NCBI RefSeq assembly: GCF_014647075.1
Contig: NZ_BMOM01000017.1
Coordinates: 1 to 64,000, forward strand
Length of the DNA: 64,000 nucleotides
Direction: 5' to 3'
DNA from: Deinococcus aerophilus
Lineage (GTDB): Bacteria; Deinococcota; Deinococci; Deinococcales; Deinococcaceae
Shown here piece by piece: positions 52,411-61,105 of the stretch. The notes beneath the pieces are model-generated. The model saw nothing but the letters and a program-made list of their open reading frames with translations. It searched no databases and was not told where the DNA came from. Both the position numbers and the translations under genes were made by a program. How positions within the stretch are numbered: position 1 is the first letter of the stretch; every line of letters begins with the position of its first letter.

Positions 52411-53268
52411 CTACGCCTCCTCTTCTCCGTCCCGCAGGTACGTCACGATGCTGCGGCAGTGGGTAAAGCCCGAGCGGGCGTACAGCGCGCGGGCCGGGCG
52501 CATGTGGTCGTGTGCGCGCACCCGCAGGGTCTTGATCTCGGGACGGGTGCGGGCCTCGGCGGCGGCCAGGGCCAGCAGGGCGCGGCCCAGTCCCTGACCG
52601 CGCTCGGCGGGGTGAACCGCCAGGTAGGTCACGTCGGCGCGCGCCTGCTCGGCATTGAACTCCAGTTCTGCAAAGGCCACCGGGCGCGCGCCGCGCTGCA
52701 AGGCGATCAGGCGCACGTCGTCGTCTGCAAAGTGCGCGTCGTACTGCTCGGGGGTCCAGTCCAGACGGCCAGCCCAGGCGTCCTCGGCGGCGCGGAACAG
52801 GGCGCGGTACTCGGCGATGGGCAGGGCATGCACCACCCCACAGTCCGGCGGCACGGCCGCCGCCCGTACCTGGTCCAGCGGCGCGGCGTAAAAGGCCGTG
52901 CTGTGCATGGGCGTGAAATCTGCCGCCTCCAGCGCGTCCCGCACAGGCTGGTTGTCGCGGGCGCAGAAGGCGTAAACCGGCAGCCCGTCGGTGTGCCGGG
53001 AGGCCTGGGCCAGCAGGGCGCGCAGGTTGCCGCCCTCACCTACCGGTCCCTCCAGCACCAGTCCGTCGCGGAAGGGCGAAAGGGCGCAGTAGGCCTGCAC
53101 ACCGTCCTCGCCCTCATCCACCAGACACACGCTGTCCTCGCATTCGAGTTGCAGTTCGCGCACGTCCCGGGAATCGGGAGCAAAGACCTCGCGCTCGGGG
53201 GAATCGTCCATCCAGTGCAGCAGCGCAAGCAGGTCGGGAAGATCGGTGGCCCGCAGGGAACGGATCAT
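52411..53268 (-). CDS. GNAT-family N-acetyltransferase
   Basis: A 285-residue protein. The C-terminal GNAT domain (about residues 145-285) has the acetyl-CoA motif VHPAERGQGLGRALLALA and a final YARSGFTHC strand-turn. The N-terminal half begins like a second GNAT domain (MIRSLRATDLPDLLALL) but lacks the pyrophosphate-binding loop, so this may be a tandem GNAT with a degenerate first copy. GGAGG lies upstream of the ATG. The substrate is unknown. Confidence 0.85.
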   Translation of the reverse strand: MIRSLRATDLPDLLALLHWMDDSPEREVFAPDSRDVRELQLECEDSVCLVDEGEDGVQAYCALSPFRDGLVLEGPVGEGGNLRALLAQASRHTDGLPVYAFCARDNQPVRDALEAADFTPMHSTAFYAAPLDQVRAAAVPPDCGVVHALPIAEYRALFRAAEDAWAGRLDWTPEQYDAHFADDDVRLIALQRGARPVAFAELEFNAEQARADVTYLAVHPAERGQGLGRALLALAAAEARTRPEIKTLRVRAHDHMRPARALYARSGFTHCRSIVTYLRDGEEEA

Positions 53269-53399
53269 GGGGAAAACCTCCAGCTCAGGAGAGGGGCGGC
53301 GAGCAGGTAACGCGGTCTGGCCTCGGCTGCCCCCAGCCTAGAAGGTGGCCCGCGCACTGTCTGGTGCGCGCCTTACGCCGCTTCCAGCCCTCTTCGTGC

Positions 53400-53405
53400 T
53401 ATGCT
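53400..53405 (+). promoter_or_regulatory. Extended -10 promoter before the 53.4-kb leader
   Basis: TGC-TATGCT (TGn extended -10). Transcription would begin near 53412. Confidence 0.55.
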
Positions 53406-53411
53406 CGGCCC

Positions 53412-53484
53412 ATGCCCTGAACAGGGTACGCCGCCTGCCTCCCCACAGACACGAAGCCGTGTTTGAGGGGCCTTTTCCTTTTTT
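53412..53484 (+). ncRNA. Candidate small RNA or transcription attenuator
   Basis: Directly downstream of the extended -10 are two hairpins. The first is CCCTG-AA-CAGGG (53415-53426). The second pairs 53441-53453 with 53458-53470 (CCCC, one mismatch, CAGACACG with its near complement) and is followed by CC-TTTT-CC-TTTTTT (53471-53484), a good intrinsic terminator. No frame is evident in the 70-base span. It could be a free-standing small RNA or a leader that controls the DUF4258 gene 78 bases farther on. No known riboswitch class was recognised. Confidence 0.5.
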
Positions 53485-53561
53485 GGGGCCAGGTGACGTT
53501 CAGGCCTCCCAGAACAGAAGGAGGGTGGGGAGGCCGGCGGTTTTCGGGAGGTGTTTTCGCC

Positions 53562-54245
<684 letters not shown>

Positions 54246-54271
54246 GCCCTCTTCCCCGGACCCTGCAGACG

Positions 54272-54295
54272 GCTGGCGTGTTTATTTGCGCCAGC
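54272..54295. terminator. Hairpin between convergent genes
   Basis: GCTGGCG, ten bases, CGCCAGC; the loop contains the stop codon of the UBP zinc-finger gene. No T tract, so termination is uncertain. Confidence 0.35.
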
Positions 54296-54578
54296 TGCCC
54301 AACCACAGGTGCCCCTGATTGGGGTACAACGTGACCTTGTCGACGTAGCAGTACAGCCAGTCCTCGTCCGGCTCGGCGCTCTGCACCAGCGGGTGTTCGG
54401 TGGCAAGAAAGTGCGCGCTGGCATGTCTGTTCTTGGATGAGTCACAGCAGCCCACGTGGCCGCACTCCAGGCAGAGGCGCAGATGCACCCAGGAGTCGCC
54501 CAGCTTCAGGCATTCCTCACACCCGTGGGCACTGGGGGTAACTTCGCGGATCGAATTGAGGTGGGTGCAGGTGGACAT
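54282..54578 (-). CDS. UBP-type zinc-finger protein
   Basis: A 98-residue protein with the ZnF_UBP pattern: C-E-E-C, then WVHLRLCLECGHVGCCDSS (given in part), H-A-S-A-H-F and H-P-L-V, in the order of the ubiquitin-hydrolase zinc finger. Bacterial single-domain versions are known; ligands are unclear because bacteria lack ubiquitin. AGGAGG lies seven bases before ATG 54578, which fixes the start. Confidence 0.9.
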   Translation of the reverse strand: MSTCTHLNSIREVTPSAHGCEECLKLGDSWVHLRLCLECGHVGCCDSSKNRHASAHFLATEHPLVQSAEPDEDWLYCYVDKVTLYPNQGHLWLGSWRK

Positions 54579-54792
54579 AGGGAGCCTCCTGGCGAGGTCG
54601 GACACGAATATGAAGCGTTCCTCAGTGTAGCGCGCCGGGCCTGCACGCGGCCCAGCAGAATGCAGATTCCCGGCAACCGGGACCACTGCCATCCCAGGGG
54701 CACTGTCCACACACACAGGCCGTCAGACCTGCCCGCGCCCCCAGCCGGCCTTCATCCGGTAAGCCCGGCACAGTCGGCGGCCCCGGCGGGCG

Positions 54793-54798
54793 TATGTT
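54793..54798 (+). promoter_or_regulatory. -10 box of the MFS gene
   Basis: TATGTT, 6 bases before GTG 54805. Confidence 0.45.
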
Positions 54799-54804
54799 GA
54801 GCAG

Positions 54805-56124
54805 GTGTTCGCGCGTGCCCAAGCGTGGCGCACGCGTACCTTCAGCGCGCTGAGCCACCCCCACTACCGCCGTTACTGGTTCTCGCAACTGCTGTCGCTG
54901 GTCGGCAGCTGGATGCAGGCCACCGCCCAGCAGTACTTGGTGCTGGAACTCTCGGGCGGCAGCAGCGCGGCGCTGGGCTGGGTCACGGTCGCGCAGTTCA
55001 CGCCCAGCCTGCTGCTGTCCATGTTCGCCGGGGCCATGGTGGACCGCCTGCCCCGGCGCCGGGTGCTGGTCGCCACCCAGCTCGTGCTGCTGATCACCGG
55101 GCTGACGCTGGCGGTCACCACCCATATGGGCGTCGTATCGCTGCCGCTGGTGATGGCCCTGGCCTTCGTCTCGGGCTGTGCCAATGCCTTTGACATGCCC
55201 GCCCGCCAGAGCATGGTGGTGGATTTTGTGCCGCGCAGCGCCGTGTCGAACGCGGTGGCCCTCAACAGCCTGTCGTTCAATGTCAGCCGCACACTGGGGC
55301 AGGCGCTGTTCGGCGTGGTGGCGGTGCTGGGCATCCGGCTGCTCGCAGGGGGAGACGCGGGCAACATCTCCCGTCTGGCCCTGCCGTTTTACCTGAATGT
55401 CACCTCGTTCGCAGCCGTGCTGTACGTGCTCGCCACCCTGCCGTTTCCGGCGCGGGCTGGGGCGCGGCGCGGCCGGGTCCTGGATGACATTGGAGAGGGC
55501 CTGCGCTACGTGCGCGGCACCCCCAGCGTGCGCAACGTCATGCTGCTCGTCGGGGCCCTGAGCCTGACCGTGATCAACTTCAATGTGATCATCCCGTACT
55601 ATGCCCGGGTGGTGTTCGGGGCGCGCGAGGCCACCTTCGGCCTGCTCTCGGCGTCCTTTGGCATCGGGGCGATGGCGGGGGCGCTGTGGCAGGCGAGCAA
55701 GCCCAATCCCCTGCGCAACCTGCGCTACGGCGCCGTGATCCTGATCGTATCCAGCGTGGTCCTGGCACTGACCCCCGGGCCGCTGCTCGCCGTACCGGTC
55801 TTGGCGGCGTGCGGTTTTGGCATGCTCAGCCTGCTGGTCAGCGCGAACAGCTCCGTGCAGTTGACCATTCCCGACCACCTGCGCGGGCGCGTCATGAGCC
55901 TGTATTCCTTTGTGCTCGTCGGCATGGGGCCGCCCGGCGCGCTGCTCGCCAGCCGCCTGATCGACCAGGAGGGCCGCCTGGGCTCGCGCTGGGGCCTGAT
56001 CACCCTGAGCGTTCTGGGATTGCTCGCCCTGCTCGCGCTGTGGCGCCGACTGCCCCGCCAACTGGTGCCTCCCGAGCCGGCGGAGGGGCCCGAGGTCAAG
56101 ATCCAGGCGGTTTCCGCCGACTGA
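54805..56124 (+). CDS. MFS transporter
   Basis: A 439-residue permease with about 12 membrane helices in two halves. The loop 2-3 motif appears as GAMVDRLPRRRVLVAT; PARQSMVVDFVPR and NSLSFNVSRTLGQALFG are typical of the EntS/DHA3-like group of exporters (macrolide, siderophore and similar). The substrate is unknown. The gene begins with GTG; the -10 box is six bases upstream and there is no clear ribosome site. Confidence 0.9.
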   Translation: MFARAQAWRTRTFSALSHPHYRRYWFSQLLSLVGSWMQATAQQYLVLELSGGSSAALGWVTVAQFTPSLLLSMFAGAMVDRLPRRRVLVATQLVLLITGLTLAVTTHMGVVSLPLVMALAFVSGCANAFDMPARQSMVVDFVPRSAVSNAVALNSLSFNVSRTLGQALFGVVAVLGIRLLAGGDAGNISRLALPFYLNVTSFAAVLYVLATLPFPARAGARRGRVLDDIGEGLRYVRGTPSVRNVMLLVGALSLTVINFNVIIPYYARVVFGAREATFGLLSASFGIGAMAGALWQASKPNPLRNLRYGAVILIVSSVVLALTPGPLLAVPVLAACGFGMLSLLVSANSSVQLTIPDHLRGRVMSLYSFVLVGMGPPGALLASRLIDQEGRLGSRWGLITLSVLGLLALLALWRRLPRQLVPPEPAEGPEVKIQAVSAD

Positions 56125-56206
56125 TCCGGCTTACAGAGGCTGAGGGGGCCACGGGACCGGGGCCCGCGCTGCCCCTCCCATCCGCCTCAGCCCCTGGGCG
56201 GACTGT

Positions 56207-56212
56207 TATGCT
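56207..56212 (+). promoter_or_regulatory. -10 box of the 53-residue membrane peptide gene
   Basis: TATGCT, 6 bases before the ATG at 56219. Confidence 0.5.
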
Positions 56213-56218
56213 GCGTGC

Positions 56219-56380
56219 ATGGTTCCGGACCGACCCTCTGAGCATTCGCACGCGCTGATGACCTGGACGCTGATCGTGATCGGCATCGGCGCGGTCATCG
56301 GCATCGGCACCGCCGCCGCGCTGCTGGCGCGCAAGGACAGGCCGCTGCACGACGATCCCGACGCGCCGCTGTTCATCTGA
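56219..56380 (+). CDS. Small single-span membrane protein, 53 residues
   Basis: ATG 56219 to TGA 56380. A short polar head (MVPDRPSEHSHALM) is followed by one membrane helix (about residues 16-36, rich in Ile and Gly) and a charged tail with D-D-P-D. Support comes from the leaderless -10 box, codon use like the neighbours, and its position between two genes with a terminator after it. It is of the size easily missed by gene finders. Function is unknown. Confidence 0.65.
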   Translation: MVPDRPSEHSHALMTWTLIVIGIGAVIGIGTAAALLARKDRPLHDDPDAPLFI

Positions 56381-56411
56381 CCCGTGTTCATCTGAGTTTC
56401 TGCCGCAGGCT

Positions 56412-56446
56412 GGGGGCAGGCCGAGCGCACCGTCCGGCCTGCCCCC
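56412..56446. terminator. Terminator hairpin between convergent genes
   Basis: Perfect 11-bp stem GGGGGCAGGCC/GGCCTGCCCCC with a 13-base loop. It lies between the 53-residue gene and the SLC13 permease gene. Confidence 0.7.
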
Positions 56447-56467
56447 ACCTCTGAACCTGTTGCGGTT

Positions 56468-58216
56468 TCAGAACGGCCAGACACGCGGAATGATCAGCAG
56501 AGCCACCACAAAGGTCAGCAGCGTCAGCCCCGAGCCGACGCGCACAAAATCCATGAAGGTGTACCGGCCGGGGCCGTAGACGAGCATGCACGAAGGCTCC
56601 AGCGGCGTGATGAACGAATTGCTGGCCGCCACCGTGATGCCAATGATGAAGGGGCGCGGATCGTAGCCCAGGGTCTTGGCCGTGCCGATGGCGAGGGGCA
56701 GCATCACCAGCGCCGCCGCCTGGTTGCTCATGGGCTGGGTCAGGGCGACCGTGACCAGGAACAGCGCCGCGAGCAGTCCGTAGGGCCCCAGCGGCTCCAG
56801 CACGCCCGAGAGCCCACCGGTCAGGACGCGGGCCGCCCCGGTGGATTCAAAGGCCGTTCCGAAGGCGAGCATGCACGCGACGAGCACGATGATCGGCCAC
56901 TCGACCGCGCCGTAGGCCTCCTCCGGCGAGATCAGCCGGAAAACCAGACACAGCGCAACGGCAGACACCACCGCGACGGCCAGCGGCACCACCCCGAAGG
57001 CCCCCAGGCCCACCGCTCCGACGAACAGCGCCACCGCGAGCGGCGCGCGGCGCGGATCACTCTGCCGGGTGGTCAGGTCGCCCATCACGGCCAGATACTC
57101 GCCCAGCGAGGCAATGCGGGCTGCGCCGCCCTGCACGAGCAACACGTCCCCCACCTGCACGCGCAGCCGCCCCAGGCGCTCAAAGTGCCGGGCGCGGCGG
57201 TGCAGCGCCAGAACCGAGACCCCGTAGCGTTCGCGGAAGCGGGCCTCCTTGAGGGTGCGGCCCAGCAGCGGCGAGCCGGGCAGCACCACCGCCTCGACCA
57301 GCCGCACGTCCCCGTCCTCGCTGGGGACCATCCGCAGCTTCTGCTCGGATTTGCTCACCACGCCCAGGGTGCTCTTGCCCGACAGGATGCGTTCGGTGGG
57401 GCCCTCCACCGCCAGCGTGTCGCCTTCCTCCACCACAAACTCGGCGCTGGGAGCGTACAGGGTCTGCGAGCCGCGCCGGACCGCCACCACCGTCAGGCCG
57501 TGGTCCCGGCCCAGCCCCGTGCCGCGCAGGGTCTGCCCCACCAGCGGGCTGCCCGGCTGCACCGTCAGGTCGGCCAGATACGCGCGCAGCGACTCCTCCA
57601 GCGCAGCGTCCCGGACCGGCAGAAGGCGCGGAGCGATGAAGAACAGGTACAGCAGCCCCACCACCGCTATGGGCAGGCCCACCCAGGCCAGCTCGAAAAA
57701 GCCCAGCGGGCGCTGCCCGGCCACCGGCAGCGCCCCGGAGACGACCAGATTGGTGCTGGTGCCAATGATGGTGACGGTGCCGCCCAGAATGCTCGCGAAG
57801 GCCAGCGGCATCAGCGCCCGGCTGGCACTGATGCCCGCCCGGCGCGAGACGCCCGCGACCACCGGCAAAAAGACGGCGGTGGTCGCCGTATTGCTTGTAA
57901 AGGCGCTGATGCCCGCCACCGTGCCCAGCAGACCGCGCAGCATGGCGCCGGCATTGCGCGCCCGCCGCGCCAGCGTGACCCCGATCCACTCGATGACGCC
58001 GGCGCGCAGCAACACGCGGGTCAGGATGAACAGCGAGGCCAGCGTGAGCACCGTGTCGCTGCCAAAGCCGGCAAAGGCCTGCTGGGGCTTGATCAGACCG
58101 CTCAGCAGCAGCGCCGCGAGCAGGGCCAGGGCCGTCACGTCTACCGGCAGCCACTCGGTGGCAAACAGCACCAGGGCCACCACAAACAGAATCAGAATCA
58201 GCGTGACGGGGTCCAC
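56468..58216 (-). CDS. SLC13/DASS-family permease with two RCK_C domains
   Basis: A 582-residue membrane protein. The N-terminal half holds helices with SNTATTAVFLPVV and GTSTNLVVSG, the repeated SNT-type motif of divalent anion:Na+ symporters; the second copy is the C-terminal QPMSNQAAALVMLPLAI with ASNSFITPLEPSCMLVYGPG. Between them are two soluble RCK_C/TrkA-C domains (about 215-275 and 305-365: PGSPLVGQTLRGTG and PGSPLLGRTLKEA), which bind small ligands. Substrate could be sulfate or a dicarboxylate. The GTG start follows AGGTGA by 6 bases. Confidence 0.9.
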   Translation of the reverse strand: MDPVTLILILFVVALVLFATEWLPVDVTALALLAALLLSGLIKPQQAFAGFGSDTVLTLASLFILTRVLLRAGVIEWIGVTLARRARNAGAMLRGLLGTVAGISAFTSNTATTAVFLPVVAGVSRRAGISASRALMPLAFASILGGTVTIIGTSTNLVVSGALPVAGQRPLGFFELAWVGLPIAVVGLLYLFFIAPRLLPVRDAALEESLRAYLADLTVQPGSPLVGQTLRGTGLGRDHGLTVVAVRRGSQTLYAPSAEFVVEEGDTLAVEGPTERILSGKSTLGVVSKSEQKLRMVPSEDGDVRLVEAVVLPGSPLLGRTLKEARFRERYGVSVLALHRRARHFERLGRLRVQVGDVLLVQGGAARIASLGEYLAVMGDLTTRQSDPRRAPLAVALFVGAVGLGAFGVVPLAVAVVSAVALCLVFRLISPEEAYGAVEWPIIVLVACMLAFGTAFESTGAARVLTGGLSGVLEPLGPYGLLAALFLVTVALTQPMSNQAAALVMLPLAIGTAKTLGYDPRPFIIGITVAASNSFITPLEPSCMLVYGPGRYTFMDFVRVGSGLTLLTFVVALLIIPRVWPF

Positions 58217-58414
58217 AGCGGGTCACCTGGGGCCGGAAGGGGAAAGAAAGTCCGGCGGCCCACACACCGCACCTTGTCACTGCTGTCCTGGCCGCGCTGG
58301 ACCTCCTGCCCTCCCGCCAGTGGGCCGTCCTCTCCATCAACGGGTCGGGCGTGGAGGGATCAGATTCTGAAAGTTCGGCAACCTGCCCTCAACCCTCCCG
58401 AGTGTGGTGGAGCA

Positions 58415-58449
58415 CCCGCGTTTTCATATGAGAGGCAGCAGAACGCGGG
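58415..58449. terminator. Stem-loop after lysK
   Basis: CCCGCGTT/AACGCGGG with a 19-base loop immediately after the lysK stop codon. No T tract on the minus strand. Confidence 0.4.
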
Positions 58450-58450
58450 T

Positions 58451-59623
58451 TTACCCGGAGTTGGGGGTTCGGCCCAGCGTGGCCTTAACGGGCCCCGGTC
58501 CGCCCGCCTCTTGTGCCGGGGACCCCGTTCCGTGGCCCAGCGCAAGCCGGGTCAGCGCCCCGGTGAGCACCTGTACGGCGCGGTCATACTCGGCCAGGTC
58601 CAGGCGCTCTTCGGGGGTGTGGTCCAGCGAGCTGTCTCCCGGCCCGTAGGCCAGCGTGGGCACCGGCCAGCGCCCGGCCACCACGTTCATGTCACTGGTC
58701 CCGGTCTTGACCTTGAACACCGGGGTGCCGCCCCCCGCGCGGATGGCCACCCGCATGGCCCGCGTCAGCGCGTTATCGCGCGGATGGCGCACCGCCGCCT
58801 CGTGCCCCACGAACTCCAGGGTCAGTTCGGGCAGGTCGGCGAGCAGCGCTTCCAACGCCCCCTGCGCCCCCTGCGGCGAGAGGTGTGGGGGCAGGCGCAG
58901 GCCGAAGGTCCCCGTCGCCCGCTGGATCAGGCCGTCGCCCGCCGCGTGGAGGTCCTGGATGGTCGCCTGCACGGCGTCAAAGACTCCCGGCCCGGCGGCG
59001 CTGGCGGCGGCCCAGGTGCGCACCCGGAACCACGCCTCGGTCAGGTCGTCGGCGGCGCTCGTGCCCTCGCCCGCCGTGTGGAAGTTTTCCTTGTGGACCG
59101 TGGCCCGCACGACCAGGCGGCCCTTGTAGCCCAGGGTCAGGCCCTCCCAGCCGCTGGGCTCACCGATCAGCACGGCGTCGGGCTGCAGAACCTGCATGAT
59201 GTGCCGCGCGCCCCGGCTGCTCGGGGCCTCCTCCTCGGTCGCGCCCACGACCACAAAGCGGGCCGCCGCCAGCGCCTCGGGGGGCAGGGCCGCCACCGCC
59301 GCCATGAAGGCGCACAGCGGTCCCTTGGCGTCCACACTGCCGCGCCCGTGCAGCACGCCGTGTTCGTCCACGCGCACCGGAATGTCTCCGGGCACGGTGT
59401 CCATGTGGCCCAGCAGCGCGACCGTGTAGGCGCCCTTGCCACGCTCGCCCACCGCGTTGCCCGCCTCATCCACGTGGGCCGCAAACCCGTGGGCCGTCAT
59501 CCAGCCGGTCAGGAAGGCGGCCACCTCTCCCTCGTGACCGGACAGCGAGGGGCACGACACCGCCCCGATCACGAGGTCGCGGGCCGGGCCGCCGGGGAGT
59601 GCGCCGGTATGTTGGGACTCCAC
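58451..59623 (-). CDS. lysK: [LysW]-lysine hydrolase (M20 family)
   Basis: A 390-residue zinc peptidase-like enzyme. Metal ligands are in [11 protein letters not shown] (His), GSVDAKGP (Asp), the catalytic Glu pair in GATEEEAPS and the final TSDMN/H region. The substrate-specific segment [22 protein letters not shown] matches LysK, which releases lysine from the carrier protein LysW in the alpha-aminoadipate pathway of Thermus and Deinococcus; argE/dapE-type M20 enzymes are the alternative. GTG 59623 is three bases after the stop of the upstream gene, so the two are coupled. Other lys genes are not in the window. Confidence 0.85.
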   Translation of the reverse strand: MESQHTGALPGGPARDLVIGAVSCPSLSGHEGEVAAFLTGWMTAHGFAAHVDEAGNAVGERGKGAYTVALLGHMDTVPGDIPVRVDEHGVLHGRGSVDAKGPLCAFMAAVAALPPEALAAARFVVVGATEEEAPSSRGARHIMQVLQPDAVLIGEPSGWEGLTLGYKGRLVVRATVHKENFHTAGEGTSAADDLTEAWFRVRTWAAASAAGPGVFDAVQATIQDLHAAGDGLIQRATGTFGLRLPPHLSPQGAQGALEALLADLPELTLEFVGHEAAVRHPRDNALTRAMRVAIRAGGGTPVFKVKTGTSDMNVVAGRWPVPTLAYGPGDSSLDHTPEERLDLAEYDRAVQVLTGALTRLALGHGTGSPAQEAGGPGPVKATLGRTPNSG

Positions 59624-59626
59624 CGG

Positions 59627-60607
59627 CTAGTCCTGCGGCGCGCGGGCCATCAGGGACAGCAGCCGACCGATCTCGGCCAGGGCGAGCAGGGCGATGGTTC
59701 CCACACCCCCCGCCAGCGCCGTCCACAGAGCCGCCAGCGGCTCGCCGCCCGTGAACTGGAAGAACGCCAGCAGAACGGCCGCGACAAACAGCACCGCTCC
59801 CAGGACGCGCAGGCGGCCACTGAAGCCTTCCACCACCGCCGTCTGGCGGGCCAGGGCCGTCTCGCTGGCCACGGCGCTCAGGGCCGTGCCCTCGGCGTGG
59901 TCCGGCTGCGCCTCGGCCTCGGCCTCGGTAGCCTCCGGGGCCGGGGGGGTGACCGCTGCGGACGGAGAACCCTGGGGTTCGGCGCGGGAGGACGGCACGC
60001 CATCGGGCGCACCTTTGGGCATGGCCGGCGTTCCCTTGCCCAGCGCCACCACCTTGCCGGGGGTGGGCCGGGCCGCCTCGGCGGCGGGCTTACGCACCGG
60101 TCCCGGCGAGAAGCTCGAAGAGGAGATCACCACCGGTTGATCGGGGGACCTGCCGTCCTGCACGGCGGGGGCGGGCGCAGGCGGGGTGGACGGATCCGCC
60201 TGGGATGAGGTGGCCGGTTCAGGCGGTGCAGCCGGCGCGGACCCGAAGGTCTTGGCGCCGCCCACCGTGGGCGTGGGCGAGGGGGACAGGTCCTTGGCGC
60301 GGGCGGTGGCGTCGCGCACCCCCTTGAAGAAGTCCTGCACCTGGGCGACGTCAAAGCCCAGCAGGCTGGCGGTCAGGGCGGTGCCGGCGGGCGTCTCGAC
60401 GCGCAACAGGCCCTCCTGGTCACTGTGGATGCGGGTCAGGTCACGCAGGGTAACCCGCCGCGTTCCGCCGTCATCCTGATAGACCAGCATGTCGCCGGTC
60501 AGCACGAACAGCGCGTCGTCACGCTCAAGAGATGTCAGGGCCTGGGCATGGATTCCACTGGCCTTCAGGGCCGACTGGGCACGTTCACTGGGGGCACGCT
60601 CGGTCAT
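59627..60607 (-). CDS. bPH-like membrane protein with disordered linker
   Basis: A 326-residue protein. The first 105 residues form a beta-rich PH-like module (ALFVLTGDMLVYQDDGGTRRVTL, LRVETPAGTALTAS). About 110-265 is a Pro/Ala/Ser/Glu-rich disordered stretch, and two membrane helices (about 275-295 and 300-320) anchor the C-terminus. I do not recognise a named family. GAGGAG is 6 bases before ATG 60607. It precedes lysK by three bases, so one mRNA is likely even though the functions look unrelated. Confidence 0.72.
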   Translation of the reverse strand: MTERAPSERAQSALKASGIHAQALTSLERDDALFVLTGDMLVYQDDGGTRRVTLRDLTRIHSDQEGLLRVETPAGTALTASLLGFDVAQVQDFFKGVRDATARAKDLSPSPTPTVGGAKTFGSAPAAPPEPATSSQADPSTPPAPAPAVQDGRSPDQPVVISSSSFSPGPVRKPAAEAARPTPGKVVALGKGTPAMPKGAPDGVPSSRAEPQGSPSAAVTPPAPEATEAEAEAQPDHAEGTALSAVASETALARQTAVVEGFSGRLRVLGAVLFVAAVLLAFFQFTGGEPLAALWTALAGGVGTIALLALAEIGRLLSLMARAPQD

Positions 60608-60759
60608 GTTCACTCCTCGGGGTCTCAGCATACCGAGTTCGGGCCGTCGGGCGGAGCGGCTGCCCGGCCCGGCCCACCAGGGAGCCCCCACCGGGCAGCC
60701 TAAAGGGGACTGTACGCCCCCCTCACCCGGACCCCAGGGCGTAAGGGCACACTGCAGGA

Positions 60760-61026
60760 ATGACCGACTCCTCGAACCGTTACGGCAACGACCCTCTCGG
60801 CAAGAGCGTCGAAGAAGTCGAGAACGACAGCGGCAACCGCGTGAACTCTTCGGTGGAAGGCGAGCGGGTGCGCCACGACCACGACGGCGCGGCCGTGCTG
60901 CCGACGGTCGTGAATGGAACCACCAGCGGGGTGGTGCCGGCCATCCTCAATTCCGATGAACTGGTCGACGACGGCGGCGCACATGACGACGCACGCCGCC
61001 GCAATACCGAGACCAGCGAGACCTGA
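60760..61026 (+). CDS. Small acidic hydrophilic protein
   Basis: An 88-residue protein rich in Asp, Asn, Glu, Ser and Gly, without hydrophobic segments; it appears disordered (MTDSSNRYGNDPLGKSVEEV at the start, EETSET-type end). Such proteins are common in Deinococcus and often annotated as hypothetical. It is divergent from the bPH-like gene and ends at a strong terminator. Function unknown. Confidence 0.65.
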   Translation: MTDSSNRYGNDPLGKSVEEVENDSGNRVNSSVEGERVRHDHDGAAVLPTVVNGTTSGVVPAILNSDELVDDGGAHDDARRRNTETSET

Positions 61027-61054
61027 AACCGCCGGGGTCTGCGACAACCCACAC

Positions 61055-61095
61055 CTCCCAGGCCCAGAACCCCGGTTCTGGTCTGGGGGTTTTTT
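61055..61095 (+). terminator. Intrinsic terminator
   Basis: Stem with CCAGAACC/GGTTCTGG core extended by CCCAG/CTGGG, followed by TTTTTT (61090-61095). Confidence 0.88.
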
Positions 61096-61105
61096 GACAC
61101 TGCCG

